Assembly: GCF_000482545.1 (NCBI RefSeq)
Contig: NZ_KI519455.1
Coordinates: forward strand, 372,001-436,000
Source of the DNA: Arthrobacter sp. 35W
GTDB taxonomy: Bacteria > Actinomycetota > Actinomycetes > Actinomycetales > Micrococcaceae
Length of the DNA stretch: 64,000 bases
Reading direction: 5' to 3'
Below the pieces are notes generated by a model. The model was given only the letters and a program-made list of their open reading frames with translations. It was not told where the DNA came from and made no database searches. Position 1 is the first letter of the stretch. Every line of letters starts with the position of its first letter. Of the stretch, positions 50,784-58,705 are shown piece after piece. Position numbers and translations under genes: made by a program.

Positions 50784-51392
50784 ATGGCCCGCCCGCTCAG
50801 CCCTAAGCTCTCCCCCGCCCTCATCACCGAGGCCGCCCTGGAGATGGTGGACCAGCGCGGCGAATTCACCATCCCGGAGCTGGCCAAGCGGCTGAAGGTG
50901 AGCCCCTCCTCGCTCTACAACCACGTCTCCGGCAAGGACGACATCATCGAGCTCATGCGCGGGGCGGCGGTGGCAGCCATTGCGCTGCCCTCCCCCGGCA
51001 TGGACTGGGTGGACGCGGTGCGGGACATCGCCGTGAAATACCGGGATTCCTATGCCCGCCACCCGCGGCTCATCCCGCTGCTGACGGCGCATGCCGTCCG
51101 CGACGCCACCACCATTGGGATGTACAACGTGCTGGCCGAGCTCTTCACCTCCGCCGGCTTCGCGCCGCGGCGCGTGCTGGAGGCCATCACCGTGCTGGAC
51201 AGCTACGTGCTGGGCTCGGCCCTGGACGTGGCGGCGCCGGACAATGTCTGGGATCCGGGCGAGCTGGCCTCCGACGCCCTGCGCGACGCCCTCGACGCCG
51301 GCCTGGGCCACCCGGGACGCGCCGACGACGCCTTCACCTTTGGCCTGGACCTGATCATCAACGGCCTGGCCGCCCACGTACACGCAGGGTAG
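50784..51392 (+). CDS. TetR family repressor of the agmatine operon
   Basis: The 202-residue protein has an N-terminal TetR HTH (ITEAALEMVDQRGEFTIPELAKRLKVSPSSLYNHVSGKDDIIELM) and a C-terminal ligand-binding domain of the TetR_C (tetracycline-repressor-like) type. The ATG at 50784 has GGAGGATCC upstream. It is divergent from aguB and the shared 134-bp region has two matching operators. It therefore probably represses the aguB-aguA-permease operon and itself, with agmatine, N-carbamoylputrescine or putrescine as ligand; the ligand is inferred. Confidence 0.9.
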   Translation: MARPLSPKLSPALITEAALEMVDQRGEFTIPELAKRLKVSPSSLYNHVSGKDDIIELMRGAAVAAIALPSPGMDWVDAVRDIAVKYRDSYARHPRLIPLLTAHAVRDATTIGMYNVLAELFTSAGFAPRRVLEAITVLDSYVLGSALDVAAPDNVWDPGELASDALRDALDAGLGHPGRADDAFTFGLDLIINGLAAHVHAG

Positions 51393-51434
51393 GACCACGG
51401 CTGGGCAGCCTCTGGGGGCGTGCCGCCACGCGAA

Positions 51435-51499
51435 AATCGCGCCCCCTCATAACAATCGCGCCGGATCACCGGGGCGGATTCTTACGAAGAGGCGCGATT
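51435..51499. repeat. 65-bp dyad between convergent genes
   Basis: Outer arms AATCGCGCCCCCTCATAAC (51435-51453) and CTTACGAAGAGGCGCGATT (51481-51499) match at 15 of 19 positions. The 27-nt interior is again nearly palindromic (AATCGCGCC...GGGCGGATT). It lies between tetR and the second reductase gene and may terminate both. Its sequence differs from the 67-bp family. Confidence 0.65.
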
Positions 51500-51548
51500 G
51501 CGGCCGGTCCCGTGCAGGGACCGGCCGATGGCGTCTTGTGGGTGGAAC

Positions 51549-53006
51549 CTAGACGACGGCGGCAGCGCCGCGGGAGACGTCGACCATCTCGGCGCGGGGC
51601 ACCACCTTCACGCGCTCGCGCACCGGCCCGCCGTCGTTCTCTGCGGTCCAGGCCTCGCCGAGCGCCTTCTCGTGCGCATCGAGCTCGATCCAGCCCTCCC
51701 AGCTGGTGTGCTCCACGCCGCGGGAATCCAGCAGCTCCACGATGGCCGCGGCCTCGGGGCGGGCCGCGGCGGGCAGCCCCGTGCGGTCCGTGAGCAGGTG
51801 GGTGATGGTCTCCAGGGCGTCGCCCTTGGTGTGGCCGATCAGGCCGACTGGTCCGCGCTTGATCCAGCCCGTGGAGTACACACCCGGCACGTGGGTGCCG
51901 GCGGCGTCCAGCACCCGGCCGCCGTCGTTCACCACGACGCCGCGCTGGTGGTCGAACTCGACGTCGTCCAGGGCGGAGCCGAAGTAGCCGATGGAACGGT
52001 AGACGGCCTGGACCGGGTAGTCCACTAGCTCGCCGGTGCCGCGGGCGTTGCCCGTGCCGTTCAGCTCCGTGCGCTCAAACGTGATGCCCGTGACGCGGCC
52101 ATCGGCGCCGGTGACCTCCACCGGGTTGTGCAGGAAGTGCAGGTGCAGGCGGCGGGAAGCGGTCAGCGGCTTGTCCTCCTGCTCGACCAGCCAGTTGGTC
52201 AGCGTGTTCACCATCGTCTTGACCTGGTTGTTGGTCCGGATCGCCTCATCGGAGGCCTCGTCGAACTCGAAGTCCTCCGGGTACAGGACGATGTCGACAT
52301 CCTTGGAGTGGCTCAGTTCGCGCAGTTCCAGCGGGGTGAACTTCACCTGCGCCGGGCCGCGGCGGCCAAACACGTGCACATCGGTCACCGGGGACTTCTT
52401 CAGACCCGCGTAGACGTTCTCGGGAATCTCTGTCACCAGCAGGTCGTCGGCGTGCTTGGAAAGCACCCGGGCCACATCCAGGGCCACGTTGCCGTTGCCC
52501 AGCACCGCAATCTCCTTGGCCTCCAGCGGCCACTCGCGGGGCACATCCGGGTGTCCGTCGTACCAGGAGACGAAGTCGGCCCCGCCGTAGGAACCGTCCA
52601 GCTCGATGCCGGGGATGTTCAGATCCGCATCCTTGATCGCACCGGTGGCGAAGATGACGGCGTCGTAGTGCTCCTGCAGATCCGCCAGGGACAGATCCGT
52701 TCCGTAGTCCACGTTGCCGAAGAAGCGGATGTCGCCGCGGTCCAGCACCTTGTGCAGGGCGTTCACGATGCCCTTGATGCGCGGGTGGTCCGGAGCCACG
52801 CCATAGCGGATCAGGCCGTACGGGGCCGGGTAGCGGTCGAAGAGGTCGATGCTGACCTTGAGGCCATCGCTGACCTCCTGGCTCTTGGTCAGGATGTCGG
52901 CGGCATAGACGCCGGCCGGTCCGGACCCGATGACCGCCACGCGCAGCGGGCGGTCCTCGGTGCCAATTTCAACGGAGGAGGTCTTCGGTGACACGGCTGT
53001 GCTCAT
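51549..53006 (-). CDS. fprA: Ferredoxin/adrenodoxin-type NADP reductase, FprA-like, paralog 2
   Basis: The 485-residue protein has the same FAD motif (GSGPAGVYAAD), APYGLIRYGVAPDHP, NADP motif (AVLGNGNVALDVARVL) and C-terminal TGWIKRGPVGLIGHTKGDA as paralog 1. It moves electrons between NADPH and ferredoxin. The ATG at 53006 (MSTAVSPKTSSVE) is used; the frame upstream runs through the fourth palindromic repeat and is not coding. It lies after the siroheme synthase gene on the same strand, next to the sulfonate transporter, so it could supply electrons for ferredoxin-dependent sulfite reduction. Parts of the gene are identical to paralog 1. Confidence 0.9.
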   Translation of the reverse strand: MSTAVSPKTSSVEIGTEDRPLRVAVIGSGPAGVYAADILTKSQEVSDGLKVSIDLFDRYPAPYGLIRYGVAPDHPRIKGIVNALHKVLDRGDIRFFGNVDYGTDLSLADLQEHYDAVIFATGAIKDADLNIPGIELDGSYGGADFVSWYDGHPDVPREWPLEAKEIAVLGNGNVALDVARVLSKHADDLLVTEIPENVYAGLKKSPVTDVHVFGRRGPAQVKFTPLELRELSHSKDVDIVLYPEDFEFDEASDEAIRTNNQVKTMVNTLTNWLVEQEDKPLTASRRLHLHFLHNPVEVTGADGRVTGITFERTELNGTGNARGTGELVDYPVQAVYRSIGYFGSALDDVEFDHQRGVVVNDGGRVLDAAGTHVPGVYSTGWIKRGPVGLIGHTKGDALETITHLLTDRTGLPAAARPEAAAIVELLDSRGVEHTSWEGWIELDAHEKALGEAWTAENDGGPVRERVKVVPRAEMVDVSRGAAAVV

Positions 53007-53020
53007 TTCTGTGGGTGGTT

Positions 53021-53087
53021 CCCAACTGAGTGACAGTTGTGTCGCATTCCGGGGGTCAGAACGTGCGATAACTGTCACCTAGTTGGG
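53021..53087. repeat. 67-bp palindromic intergenic repeat, copy 4
   Basis: Arms at 53021-53045 and 53063-53087 surround a 17-nt centre. The right arm (GTGCGATAACTGTCACC...) is close to consensus and the left arm has several changes. Unlike the other copies it lies between two genes on the same strand, cysG and the second fprA. Confidence 0.85.
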
Positions 53088-53094
53088 GCAGGGG

Positions 53095-54354
53095 TCAGGG
53101 GTGGGTGAGGGTCTTGGGTTGGGTGCCGTAGTTGGCGGTGGCGAGCTCGGGCGGGGCCAGCGGGCTGACCCGCACCACGTCGCCGACGACGACGACGGCC
53201 GGGTTGGCCACGCGGACGGCGGCCGCCTGTGCGGCGATGGTGCCCAGCGTGCCAATGGTGACGCGCTGGTTGGGGGCGTAGCCGTTCTCGATGATGGCCA
53301 CGGGGCAGTCGGCCCCACGGCCGGCGGCGGAGAGCGTCTTGACCGACTGGTTCAGCGTGCCGATGCCCATCAGGATGACGACGGTGTGGTCGCTGCCGGC
53401 GGGGACCTGGTCCAGGTCCTCGTGGCCGCTGATCAGGGTGAAGGCCTTGGCCAGACCACGGTGGGTCAGCGGGATGCCTGCGGCGGCGGGCACCGAGACG
53501 GCACTGGTCACGCCCGGCACCACCTCGACGTCGACGCCGTTCTCGCGGCAGTGGATGGCTTCCTCGCCGCCGCGGCCCAGAATGTACGGGTCCCCGCCCT
53601 TGAGCCGGACCACACGGTTGCCGGCCTGGGCCTCGCGGACGAGGATCGCGTTGATCTCCTCCTGCGGCACGGGGTGGTGGCCGGGGGTCTTGCCGACCTC
53701 GATGATGCGCACATCGGCGTCGAGCCCGGAGAGCAGGGAGCGCGGGCCCAGGCGGTCGGCGACGACGACGTCGGCCTCGGCCAGCAGGCGGCGGCCGCGG
53801 ACGGTGATCAGTCCGGCATCGCCCGGCCCGCCCCCGACAAGGGCGACGGAACCCTGGCTGGGCGAAGCCGAAACTTTGCGGCGGCGCAGCGGGAGGCTGC
53901 CGCTTTCCAGAGCGGTGGCGACGGCGTTGCGCAGGGCCTGGGCCCGGCGGGAGTCGCCGCCGGCGTTGACGGCAATCTTGACGTCGTCGACGGAGGCCAC
54001 AGCGGGCATCCAGGCCGAGGACGAGGAGGCATCGGAGGCGTTCACGGACCAGATCCGGGCGGCCTCGGCGTCGGCGGCCACGGCGTCATCGACGTCGGGG
54101 ATGCCTGTCGCGGCGTGCACAAACCACATGCCGTCGACGTCTGAGGAGGTGTAGCTGCGCTGTTCCCAGGCGAGCAGTCCGCCGTCGTGCAGCGCGGCCA
54201 GGGCATCGGAGAGGGCGGGCGCCACCACCGTGACGCGGGCGCCGGCGTCGAGCAATCCCTTGGCCCGGCCCGCGGCAGTCTCGCCGCCGCCGACCACCAG
54301 GACGGAGCGTCCGAGCAGTCGCAGGGAGGCGGGGTAAATATCCACATTTGCCAT
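53095..54354 (-). CDS. cysG: Siroheme synthase: uroporphyrinogen-III methyltransferase fused to precorrin-2 dehydrogenase
   Basis: The 419-residue protein has an N-terminal NAD-binding precorrin-2 dehydrogenase part (SVLVVGGGETAAGRAKGLLDAGA, then WSVNASDASSSSAW) to about residue 160. A methyltransferase domain follows (VGGGPGDAGLITVRGRRLL, RLKGGDPYILGRGGEE, PGVTSAVSVPAAAGIPLTHR). It makes precorrin-2 and oxidises it towards siroheme, the cofactor of sulfite and nitrite reductases. It is shorter than E. coli CysG (457 residues). The ATG at 54354 follows AAGG. Neighbours are the sulfonate ABC genes and a ferredoxin-NADP reductase, so sulfur assimilation is the likely use. Confidence 0.93.
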   Translation of the reverse strand: MANVDIYPASLRLLGRSVLVVGGGETAAGRAKGLLDAGARVTVVAPALSDALAALHDGGLLAWEQRSYTSSDVDGMWFVHAATGIPDVDDAVAADAEAARIWSVNASDASSSSAWMPAVASVDDVKIAVNAGGDSRRAQALRNAVATALESGSLPLRRRKVSASPSQGSVALVGGGPGDAGLITVRGRRLLAEADVVVADRLGPRSLLSGLDADVRIIEVGKTPGHHPVPQEEINAILVREAQAGNRVVRLKGGDPYILGRGGEEAIHCRENGVDVEVVPGVTSAVSVPAAAGIPLTHRGLAKAFTLISGHEDLDQVPAGSDHTVVILMGIGTLNQSVKTLSAAGRGADCPVAIIENGYAPNQRVTIGTLGTIAAQAAAVRVANPAVVVVGDVVRVSPLAPPELATANYGTQPKTLTHP

Positions 54355-54489
54355 GAGTAGACCTTAGAGAAGCCGTAACAAAGCGATCAATAGTGCCGAA
54401 ACACCCGTTCACGGGGCGTCACGCGGGGACATATTTGCCACCGCCCGAAAGCACTGTGAAAGCGCGGGGGAAGCGCCCGGAAAACGCCC

Positions 54490-54506
54490 GGCTCCGCTTG
54501 GGAGCC
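54490..54506 (-). terminator. Short terminator of the ssu-like operon
   Basis: GGCTCC and GGAGCC form a 6-bp stem with a 5-nt loop, just past the permease stop at 54513 on the minus strand. A GGGCGTTTT stretch follows. Confidence 0.55.
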
Positions 54507-54512
54507 AGGGGC

Positions 54513-55409
54513 CTAGCGGGTGCTGCCGGAGAGCAGTCCGCGGCCGCGGAGCAGGCGCTTTTCGATCGGTGCGAACACCAGCAGTTCCACGATGATGCCC
54601 ACGAAGAGGATCAGCAGGATGGCCGAGAACACGACGCTCATGTCGGACAGCGTGCGGCCCTGGTCCAGCAGCGAGCCCAGGCCAAAGCCCATGGTTCCGC
54701 CGACGGTGATGATCTCCGCGGCCATGAGCGAGCGCCAGGAGAAGGCCCAGCCCTGCTTCAGCCCTGCCACGTAGCCCGGCAGTGCCGCGGGCAGCACGAT
54801 CTGCAGCGCCATCTCCAGCCGCGAGGCGCCGAGGACCTGGCCCACGCGGCGGTATTGCGGTGGGATCTGGTCCACGCCGGCAATGAGGCCGTTGACCATC
54901 GAGGGGATGGCCCCCATCAGCACCACAAAGTAGGCGGTGCCGTCGGTGAGCCCAAACCAGAGGATGGCGGCCGGAACCCAGGCCACCGAGGGCAGCACCT
55001 GCAGGCCGGAGATGAGCGGCCCAAACGCCCGGCGCAGCAGTTTGACCTGGGCCAGCAGCAGGCCCAGTGGGGTCGCCACTGCCACAGAGATCAGGAAGCC
55101 GACCAAGCCGCGCTGCAGCGAGGTCCAGACGGCCTGCTGCACGCTGCCCTCGCCCCACAGCGTGCTGAGCGAGCCGATCACATCCAACGGTCCGGGCACG
55201 ATGTCGCGGCGCCGGAAGCCGAGGGAGACATAGACCTGCCAGGCCACCAGGATCACCAGGAAGGCGGCCAGGGGCAGCAGGACGCGGGTCCAGTCGACAC
55301 CGTGCTTGGCGGTGGTCTCGGATTGGAGCGAATCCAGCCCGGCCTCGAGCTGGCGGAAGTCGTCGGGGGAGCCCTGTTTCAGGACGGGTGCTGTGACGGT
55401 CTCAGGCAT
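54513..55409 (-). CDS. ssuC: ABC transporter permease, aliphatic sulfonate type
   Basis: The 298-residue permease has an N-terminal cytoplasmic segment of about 40 residues, then six TM segments. The EAA-like loop reads RVGQVLGASRLEMALQIVLPAALPG, as in SsuC/TauC permeases. With the ATPase and binding protein it imports sulfonates or similar anions (nitrate or pyrimidine precursors are the alternatives in this family). Its start overlaps the ATPase stop by 8 bp. Being next to siroheme synthase supports sulfur use. It is the last gene of the operon. Confidence 0.9.
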   Translation of the reverse strand: MPETVTAPVLKQGSPDDFRQLEAGLDSLQSETTAKHGVDWTRVLLPLAAFLVILVAWQVYVSLGFRRRDIVPGPLDVIGSLSTLWGEGSVQQAVWTSLQRGLVGFLISVAVATPLGLLLAQVKLLRRAFGPLISGLQVLPSVAWVPAAILWFGLTDGTAYFVVLMGAIPSMVNGLIAGVDQIPPQYRRVGQVLGASRLEMALQIVLPAALPGYVAGLKQGWAFSWRSLMAAEIITVGGTMGFGLGSLLDQGRTLSDMSVVFSAILLILFVGIIVELLVFAPIEKRLLRGRGLLSGSTR

Positions 55410-56313
55410 GACGGCGGATCTCCTCGCGCAGGCGGGTGGTGATGGCGCCGGTCAGCTCTCCGGCCTTGCCGGCATTGGTGCGGTGCTCCTCGGAGACCTC
55501 CCACTGGGCCACGACGCGGCCGGGGCGGGAGGAGAGCAGCAGCACACGCTGGCCCAGCCGCACCGCCTCGCGCACATTGTGGGTGACAAAAACGATGGTG
55601 CGCCCGGTTTCCTTCCAGATCCGCTCCAGCTCGTCGTGCAGCAGGTCGCGGGTGATGGCATCCAGGGCCGCAAAGGGCTCGTCCATCAGCAGCAGCGGGC
55701 GGTCCTGGGCCAGGGCCCGTGCCAGCGACACGCGCTGGCGCATGCCGCCGGAGAGTTCGTGCGGGCGCTTGTCCGCGGCCTCGGCCAGGTGGACCAGCTC
55801 CAGCAGCTCCATGGCGCGGGTGCGGCGCTCGGCCCGGCCCACGCCGCGCAGCTTCAATGCCAGCTCAACATTGCCTCGGGCAGAGATCCACGGGAACAGT
55901 GCCGAGTCCTGGAACATGAACGCTGCACCGTCGCTCGGCACCTCCAGCGCACCGCTGCTGGGCTCTTCCAGCCCGGCGATGATGTTCAGCAGCGTGGACT
56001 TCCCACAGCCGGAGGCACCCAGCAGGGCCACGAACTCGCCCTGCCCGATGGTCGCGTTGACGTCCTCCAGCACGGGGGCGCCGGAACCGAAGCGCTTGCC
56101 CAGGTTTTCCAGGACGACGGCGGCTTCGCGCCGGGGCGCGGCCAGGGAGGGGGCCGGGTCCGTGGACACAGCTGCATGCGGCACCGCCGTTTCAGACACG
56201 GCCGTTTCCGACACTGCTGCTTCAGGTGTTGCTGCCACGATCCCGTCCTCCTCTGTGCTGCGGGCGGCTGTTGCCGCGCCGCTCCCGGCTATGGAAGCCG
56301 CCGTCGTGCTCAC
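55402..56313 (-). CDS. ssuB: ABC transporter ATP-binding protein, aliphatic sulfonate type
   Basis: The 303-residue protein has a Walker A (GASGCGKSTLLNIIAG), a Q-loop (FMFQDSALFPWI), the ABC signature (LSGGMRQRVSLARAL), Walker B (LLLMDEPFAALD) and an H-loop (IVFVTHNVREAV). The N-terminus (about 65 residues) is a low-complexity Ala/Thr/Val-rich extension not present in E. coli SsuB (255 residues). A GTG at 56313 overlaps the binding-protein stop (GTGA). It energises the sulfonate permease. Confidence 0.92.
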   Translation of the reverse strand: MSTTAASIAGSGAATAARSTEEDGIVAATPEAAVSETAVSETAVPHAAVSTDPAPSLAAPRREAAVVLENLGKRFGSGAPVLEDVNATIGQGEFVALLGASGCGKSTLLNIIAGLEEPSSGALEVPSDGAAFMFQDSALFPWISARGNVELALKLRGVGRAERRTRAMELLELVHLAEAADKRPHELSGGMRQRVSLARALAQDRPLLLMDEPFAALDAITRDLLHDELERIWKETGRTIVFVTHNVREAVRLGQRVLLLSSRPGRVVAQWEVSEEHRTNAGKAGELTGAITTRLREEIRRHA

Positions 56314-57470
56314 TCTGTGCCCAGCCCTGCGGCCGAGGCGGTAGGCTGACCGGCGTCCTTCAGGACGGCGTTCAGCGGGGCCAGATCAAAGATTCCGTTG
56401 ATGTCCGCCTGCTTGGTGACGCCGGCGGTGACTCCGTGTTCCAGCAGTTTCGGGTAGGTGGCGGCCAGTGGATCGGCGGTGAACGTCAGCGCCGACAGCG
56501 AGCGGGCCAGGACATCGGCCGGAAGCGTAGCGCCCGCAGCTTCCTTGAGGCCGGCATTGATGACATCGCCGGCGGTGCCGGGGTTGTCCTTGATCCACTG
56601 CACGGAGGCCACGTGGCCGCGGAGCAGGGCCTTCACGGTGTCCGGGTGCTCCTTGAGGAAGGAGGCGTTCACGATCAGGATCGTGGTGGTGAACTGGCCC
56701 TTGTCCCAGAGGTCCTTCTCATCCACCAGCACCTTGGCGCCGGCCTGCAGCACCAGCCGCGAGGCCCAGGGCTCCGGCAGCCAGGCGCCGTCGAGCTTGC
56801 CGTCCTGGAACAACTTCAGCGTCTGGGCGTTTTCGGTCGGGTTGATGGCGACGTCGCCGCCGCCGTCGGGCGTGGTCTTCAGGCCCTGGTCGGCCAGCCA
56901 GGAACGCAGTGCGACGTCCTGTGTGCCGCCCAGCTGCGGGGAGGCCAGCACCTTGCCCTTGAGGTCCGCGGCCGATTTGATGGCCGGGTTGACCACGAGC
57001 TGGGCCCCACCGGAGGCGGCGCCGGCGATGATCCGGATGGACTCGCCCTTGCTCTTGACGAAGGAGTTGATGGCCGGGTTCGGGCCCAGGTAGGCGGCGT
57101 CGATGGCACCGGCATTGAGCGCCTCGATGGCGGCCGGTCCGGCGTTGAAGACCTGCGTGCTGAGCTTGGTGGAGCCGAGCTCCTTCTGCAGCAGGCCCTT
57201 CTGCAGACCCACCAGTGCGGGGGCGTGGGTGACGTTGCCGAAGTAGCCGAGCTTGAGCTCGGTGGCCGGGGAGGCCACGACGGCGGGCTGTTCGGCGGGC
57301 TTGTTCTGGTTGCCCAGGGTCACGGAGGCGACGGCGGCACCGGCGCCAATGAGGAGAACGAGGCCTGCGACGAGGCCTATCTCCAGTGCCCGGCGGCGGC
57401 CCTTGGGCTTCTCACCGGCGACGATGCGTGTGGTGGCCGGTTTATTGGTGTGCTGCGGTTCTTCAGACAT
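56310..57470 (-). CDS. ssuA: ABC transporter substrate-binding protein, sulfonate type, with N-terminal membrane anchor
   Basis: The 386-residue protein has a cytoplasmic N-terminal tail of about 30 residues, one TM helix (about 30-50) and a soluble NMT1/SsuA-like domain (KLGYFGNVTHAPALVGLQKGLLQKELG; YLGPNPAINSFVKSKGESIRIIAGAASGGAQLV). Most SsuA proteins have a cleaved signal or lipobox; here the uncleaved-looking anchor follows a basic KGRRR, so it may stay tethered. It probably binds alkanesulfonates or a related anion. The ATG at 57470 follows AGGAGC. It is the first gene of the ssuABC-like operon. Confidence 0.9.
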   Translation of the reverse strand: MSEEPQHTNKPATTRIVAGEKPKGRRRALEIGLVAGLVLLIGAGAAVASVTLGNQNKPAEQPAVVASPATELKLGYFGNVTHAPALVGLQKGLLQKELGSTKLSTQVFNAGPAAIEALNAGAIDAAYLGPNPAINSFVKSKGESIRIIAGAASGGAQLVVNPAIKSAADLKGKVLASPQLGGTQDVALRSWLADQGLKTTPDGGGDVAINPTENAQTLKLFQDGKLDGAWLPEPWASRLVLQAGAKVLVDEKDLWDKGQFTTTILIVNASFLKEHPDTVKALLRGHVASVQWIKDNPGTAGDVINAGLKEAAGATLPADVLARSLSALTFTADPLAATYPKLLEHGVTAGVTKQADINGIFDLAPLNAVLKDAGQPTASAAGLGTE

Positions 57471-57605
57471 GGGGGGTGCTCCTAAACTGTGCGGATGATG
57501 GCGATGGGGGCGTAGCTAGGCCGCGCAACATCGCCGCATTCGTCCGCCGGAGCGGTGCTGCCCGGAGGCAGACAGGGGGGTCCGGGGGTGCAGAGCGGGA
57601 GTGGT

Positions 57606-57627
57606 CATTCCTCCACGGTAGGGAATG
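57606..57627. promoter_or_regulatory. Possible operator upstream of ssuA
   Basis: CATTCC and GGAATG flank 10 nt, and the site lies about 140 bp upstream of the ssuA-like start. It could be a regulator site. The evidence is only the dyad and its position. Confidence 0.3.
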
Positions 57628-57660
57628 CTCTTCTGGCCTTCAATGGCGGGGAAACGCCAG

Positions 57661-57685
57661 GTCACGCAGGGTCACGCAGCGTCAC
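57661..57685. repeat. 10-bp tandem direct repeat, 2.5 units
   Basis: GTCACGCAGG, GTCACGCAGC and GTCAC follow one another. They lie about 190 bp upstream of the ssuA-like start and could be regulator sites one helical turn apart. Confidence 0.5.
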
Positions 57686-57821
57686 ATTCCGGGGCATGAA
57701 TCTGGGGGTTGGGCCCGTCGAATCCAGGCGCGACAGACGTGTCCCCGGTTGGCGACGTCGTTCCCCTCCGACGACGCGGTAGTGGACGCGTCCGCAACGG
57801 GGTGGCGCGTCCCCGGCCGCC

Positions 57822-57863
57822 GCCGTCAGCCGTCAGCCGTCAGCCGTCAGCCGTCAGCCGTCA
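57822..57863. repeat. Six-unit GCCGTCA heptanucleotide tandem repeat
   Basis: Six perfect copies of GCCGTCA occupy 42 bp, just past the stop (57869) of the minus-strand isomerase gene. A perfect array of this kind can change in copy number by slippage. It is outside any coding sequence. Confidence 0.92.
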
Positions 57864-57868
57864 GGAGA

Positions 57869-58705
57869 TCAGACCTTGGCGAACCAGTTGTTCAGGGCCG
57901 CGAGGGCGGTGTCGAGGTCGGGGATGTCGGGGTGCCAGGCCTTCTCCCATTCGAGGGAGAGCCAGCCGCCGGCGCCGTCGCGGGCCTCCATCAGCGCTGC
58001 GATCTCCGCCACGGGGATGTCCCCCTCCCCCACCAGCTCGGGGTGGCCGGCCATCGTGGCGTCCTTGATCTGGGCGTAGGCCAGCCAGGGGTCTAGCGCC
58101 GCCAGCGTCTGCTCCGGCGACTCCCCCGCCCGGGCCGGGTGCACCATGTCCCAGATGACGCGCACGCCGTGGCCGGGCACGACGGCGTCCAGGGCCGTCA
58201 GGACGCGGGCCAGGTCCGCACCGCGCGGGTGGGAGTCGTGGGTTTCCAGCAGAATCACCGGACCGCCGGCCGTCCCTGAGCCGGCGCGGAGCGCGAGCAC
58301 TGCGGCGGCCAGCCGGCGCAGCATCCGCTTGTCCGCGGCGGAGCGGTGCATGCGGACGTCGATGCCACCGGCGGGGGCGCCGGCACCCGGGAACACCCGC
58401 ACGCCACCGGCACCCAGGTCGCGTGCCAGCTCCAGCTCGGCCTCTAGCGCCGCAAGCACCTGGGCGTCGTCCTGGTCCGGGGCGCCGATGCGGACGTAGG
58501 AGGCCACGCCCAGCACCTCGATCCCGGCGGCGGCAAGGGCCCCGCGCAGTGCGGCGCGCTCGGCGGTGGACAGGCCGGTGTGCACCAGCTGGCCCTCGCC
58601 CGAGCGCAGTTCCAGACCCGTGGCACCGTGCCGGACGGCCAGCTCGACCACGTCCTCGAGCGTGGCCCCCGGGCAGCCGAGCGTAGAGAATGCCAATTTC
58701 GCCAT
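57869..58705 (-). CDS. Sugar phosphate isomerase/epimerase-type TIM-barrel protein
   Basis: The 278-residue protein fits the AP-endonuclease-2-type TIM barrel (LAFSTLGCPGATLEDVVELAVRHGATGLELR). Likely metal ligands lie in PVILLETHDSH, VIWDMVHPARAGE, YAQIKDA and WLSLEWEKAW. Relatives isomerise or epimerise sugars or keto-inositols, and some act as lyases on 3-keto-glycosides. It overlaps the dehydrogenase gene by one base and is the last gene of the operon. A six-unit tandem repeat lies just past its stop. The substrate is unknown; the operon context suggests an oxidised sugar. Confidence 0.87.
   Translation of the reverse strand: MAKLAFSTLGCPGATLEDVVELAVRHGATGLELRSGEGQLVHTGLSTAERAALRGALAAAGIEVLGVASYVRIGAPDQDDAQVLAALEAELELARDLGAGGVRVFPGAGAPAGGIDVRMHRSAADKRMLRRLAAAVLALRAGSGTAGGPVILLETHDSHPRGADLARVLTALDAVVPGHGVRVIWDMVHPARAGESPEQTLAALDPWLAYAQIKDATMAGHPELVGEGDIPVAEIAALMEARDGAGGWLSLEWEKAWHPDIPDLDTALAALNNWFAKV

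Larger units (their letters stand above)
57471..57868. other. Gene-free region between the ssu-like and sugar operons
   Basis: I see no supported gene in these 398 bp. They hold the leader of the ssuA-like gene, a CATTCC/GGAATG dyad (57606-57627), tandem 10-bp repeats (57661-57685) and a 7-bp tandem repeat (57822-57863). Short open frames here have no credible start signals or family features. Confidence 0.7.

Noticed and set aside
57822-57863. CRISPR-like array
   Set aside because: The units are 7 bp and contiguous without spacers, so it is a simple tandem repeat.
57471-57868. Short plus-strand frames (75-119 codons) as genes
   Set aside because: They lack credible start signals, consist of low-complexity Arg/Pro/Ser-rich sequence, and overlap the tandem repeats.
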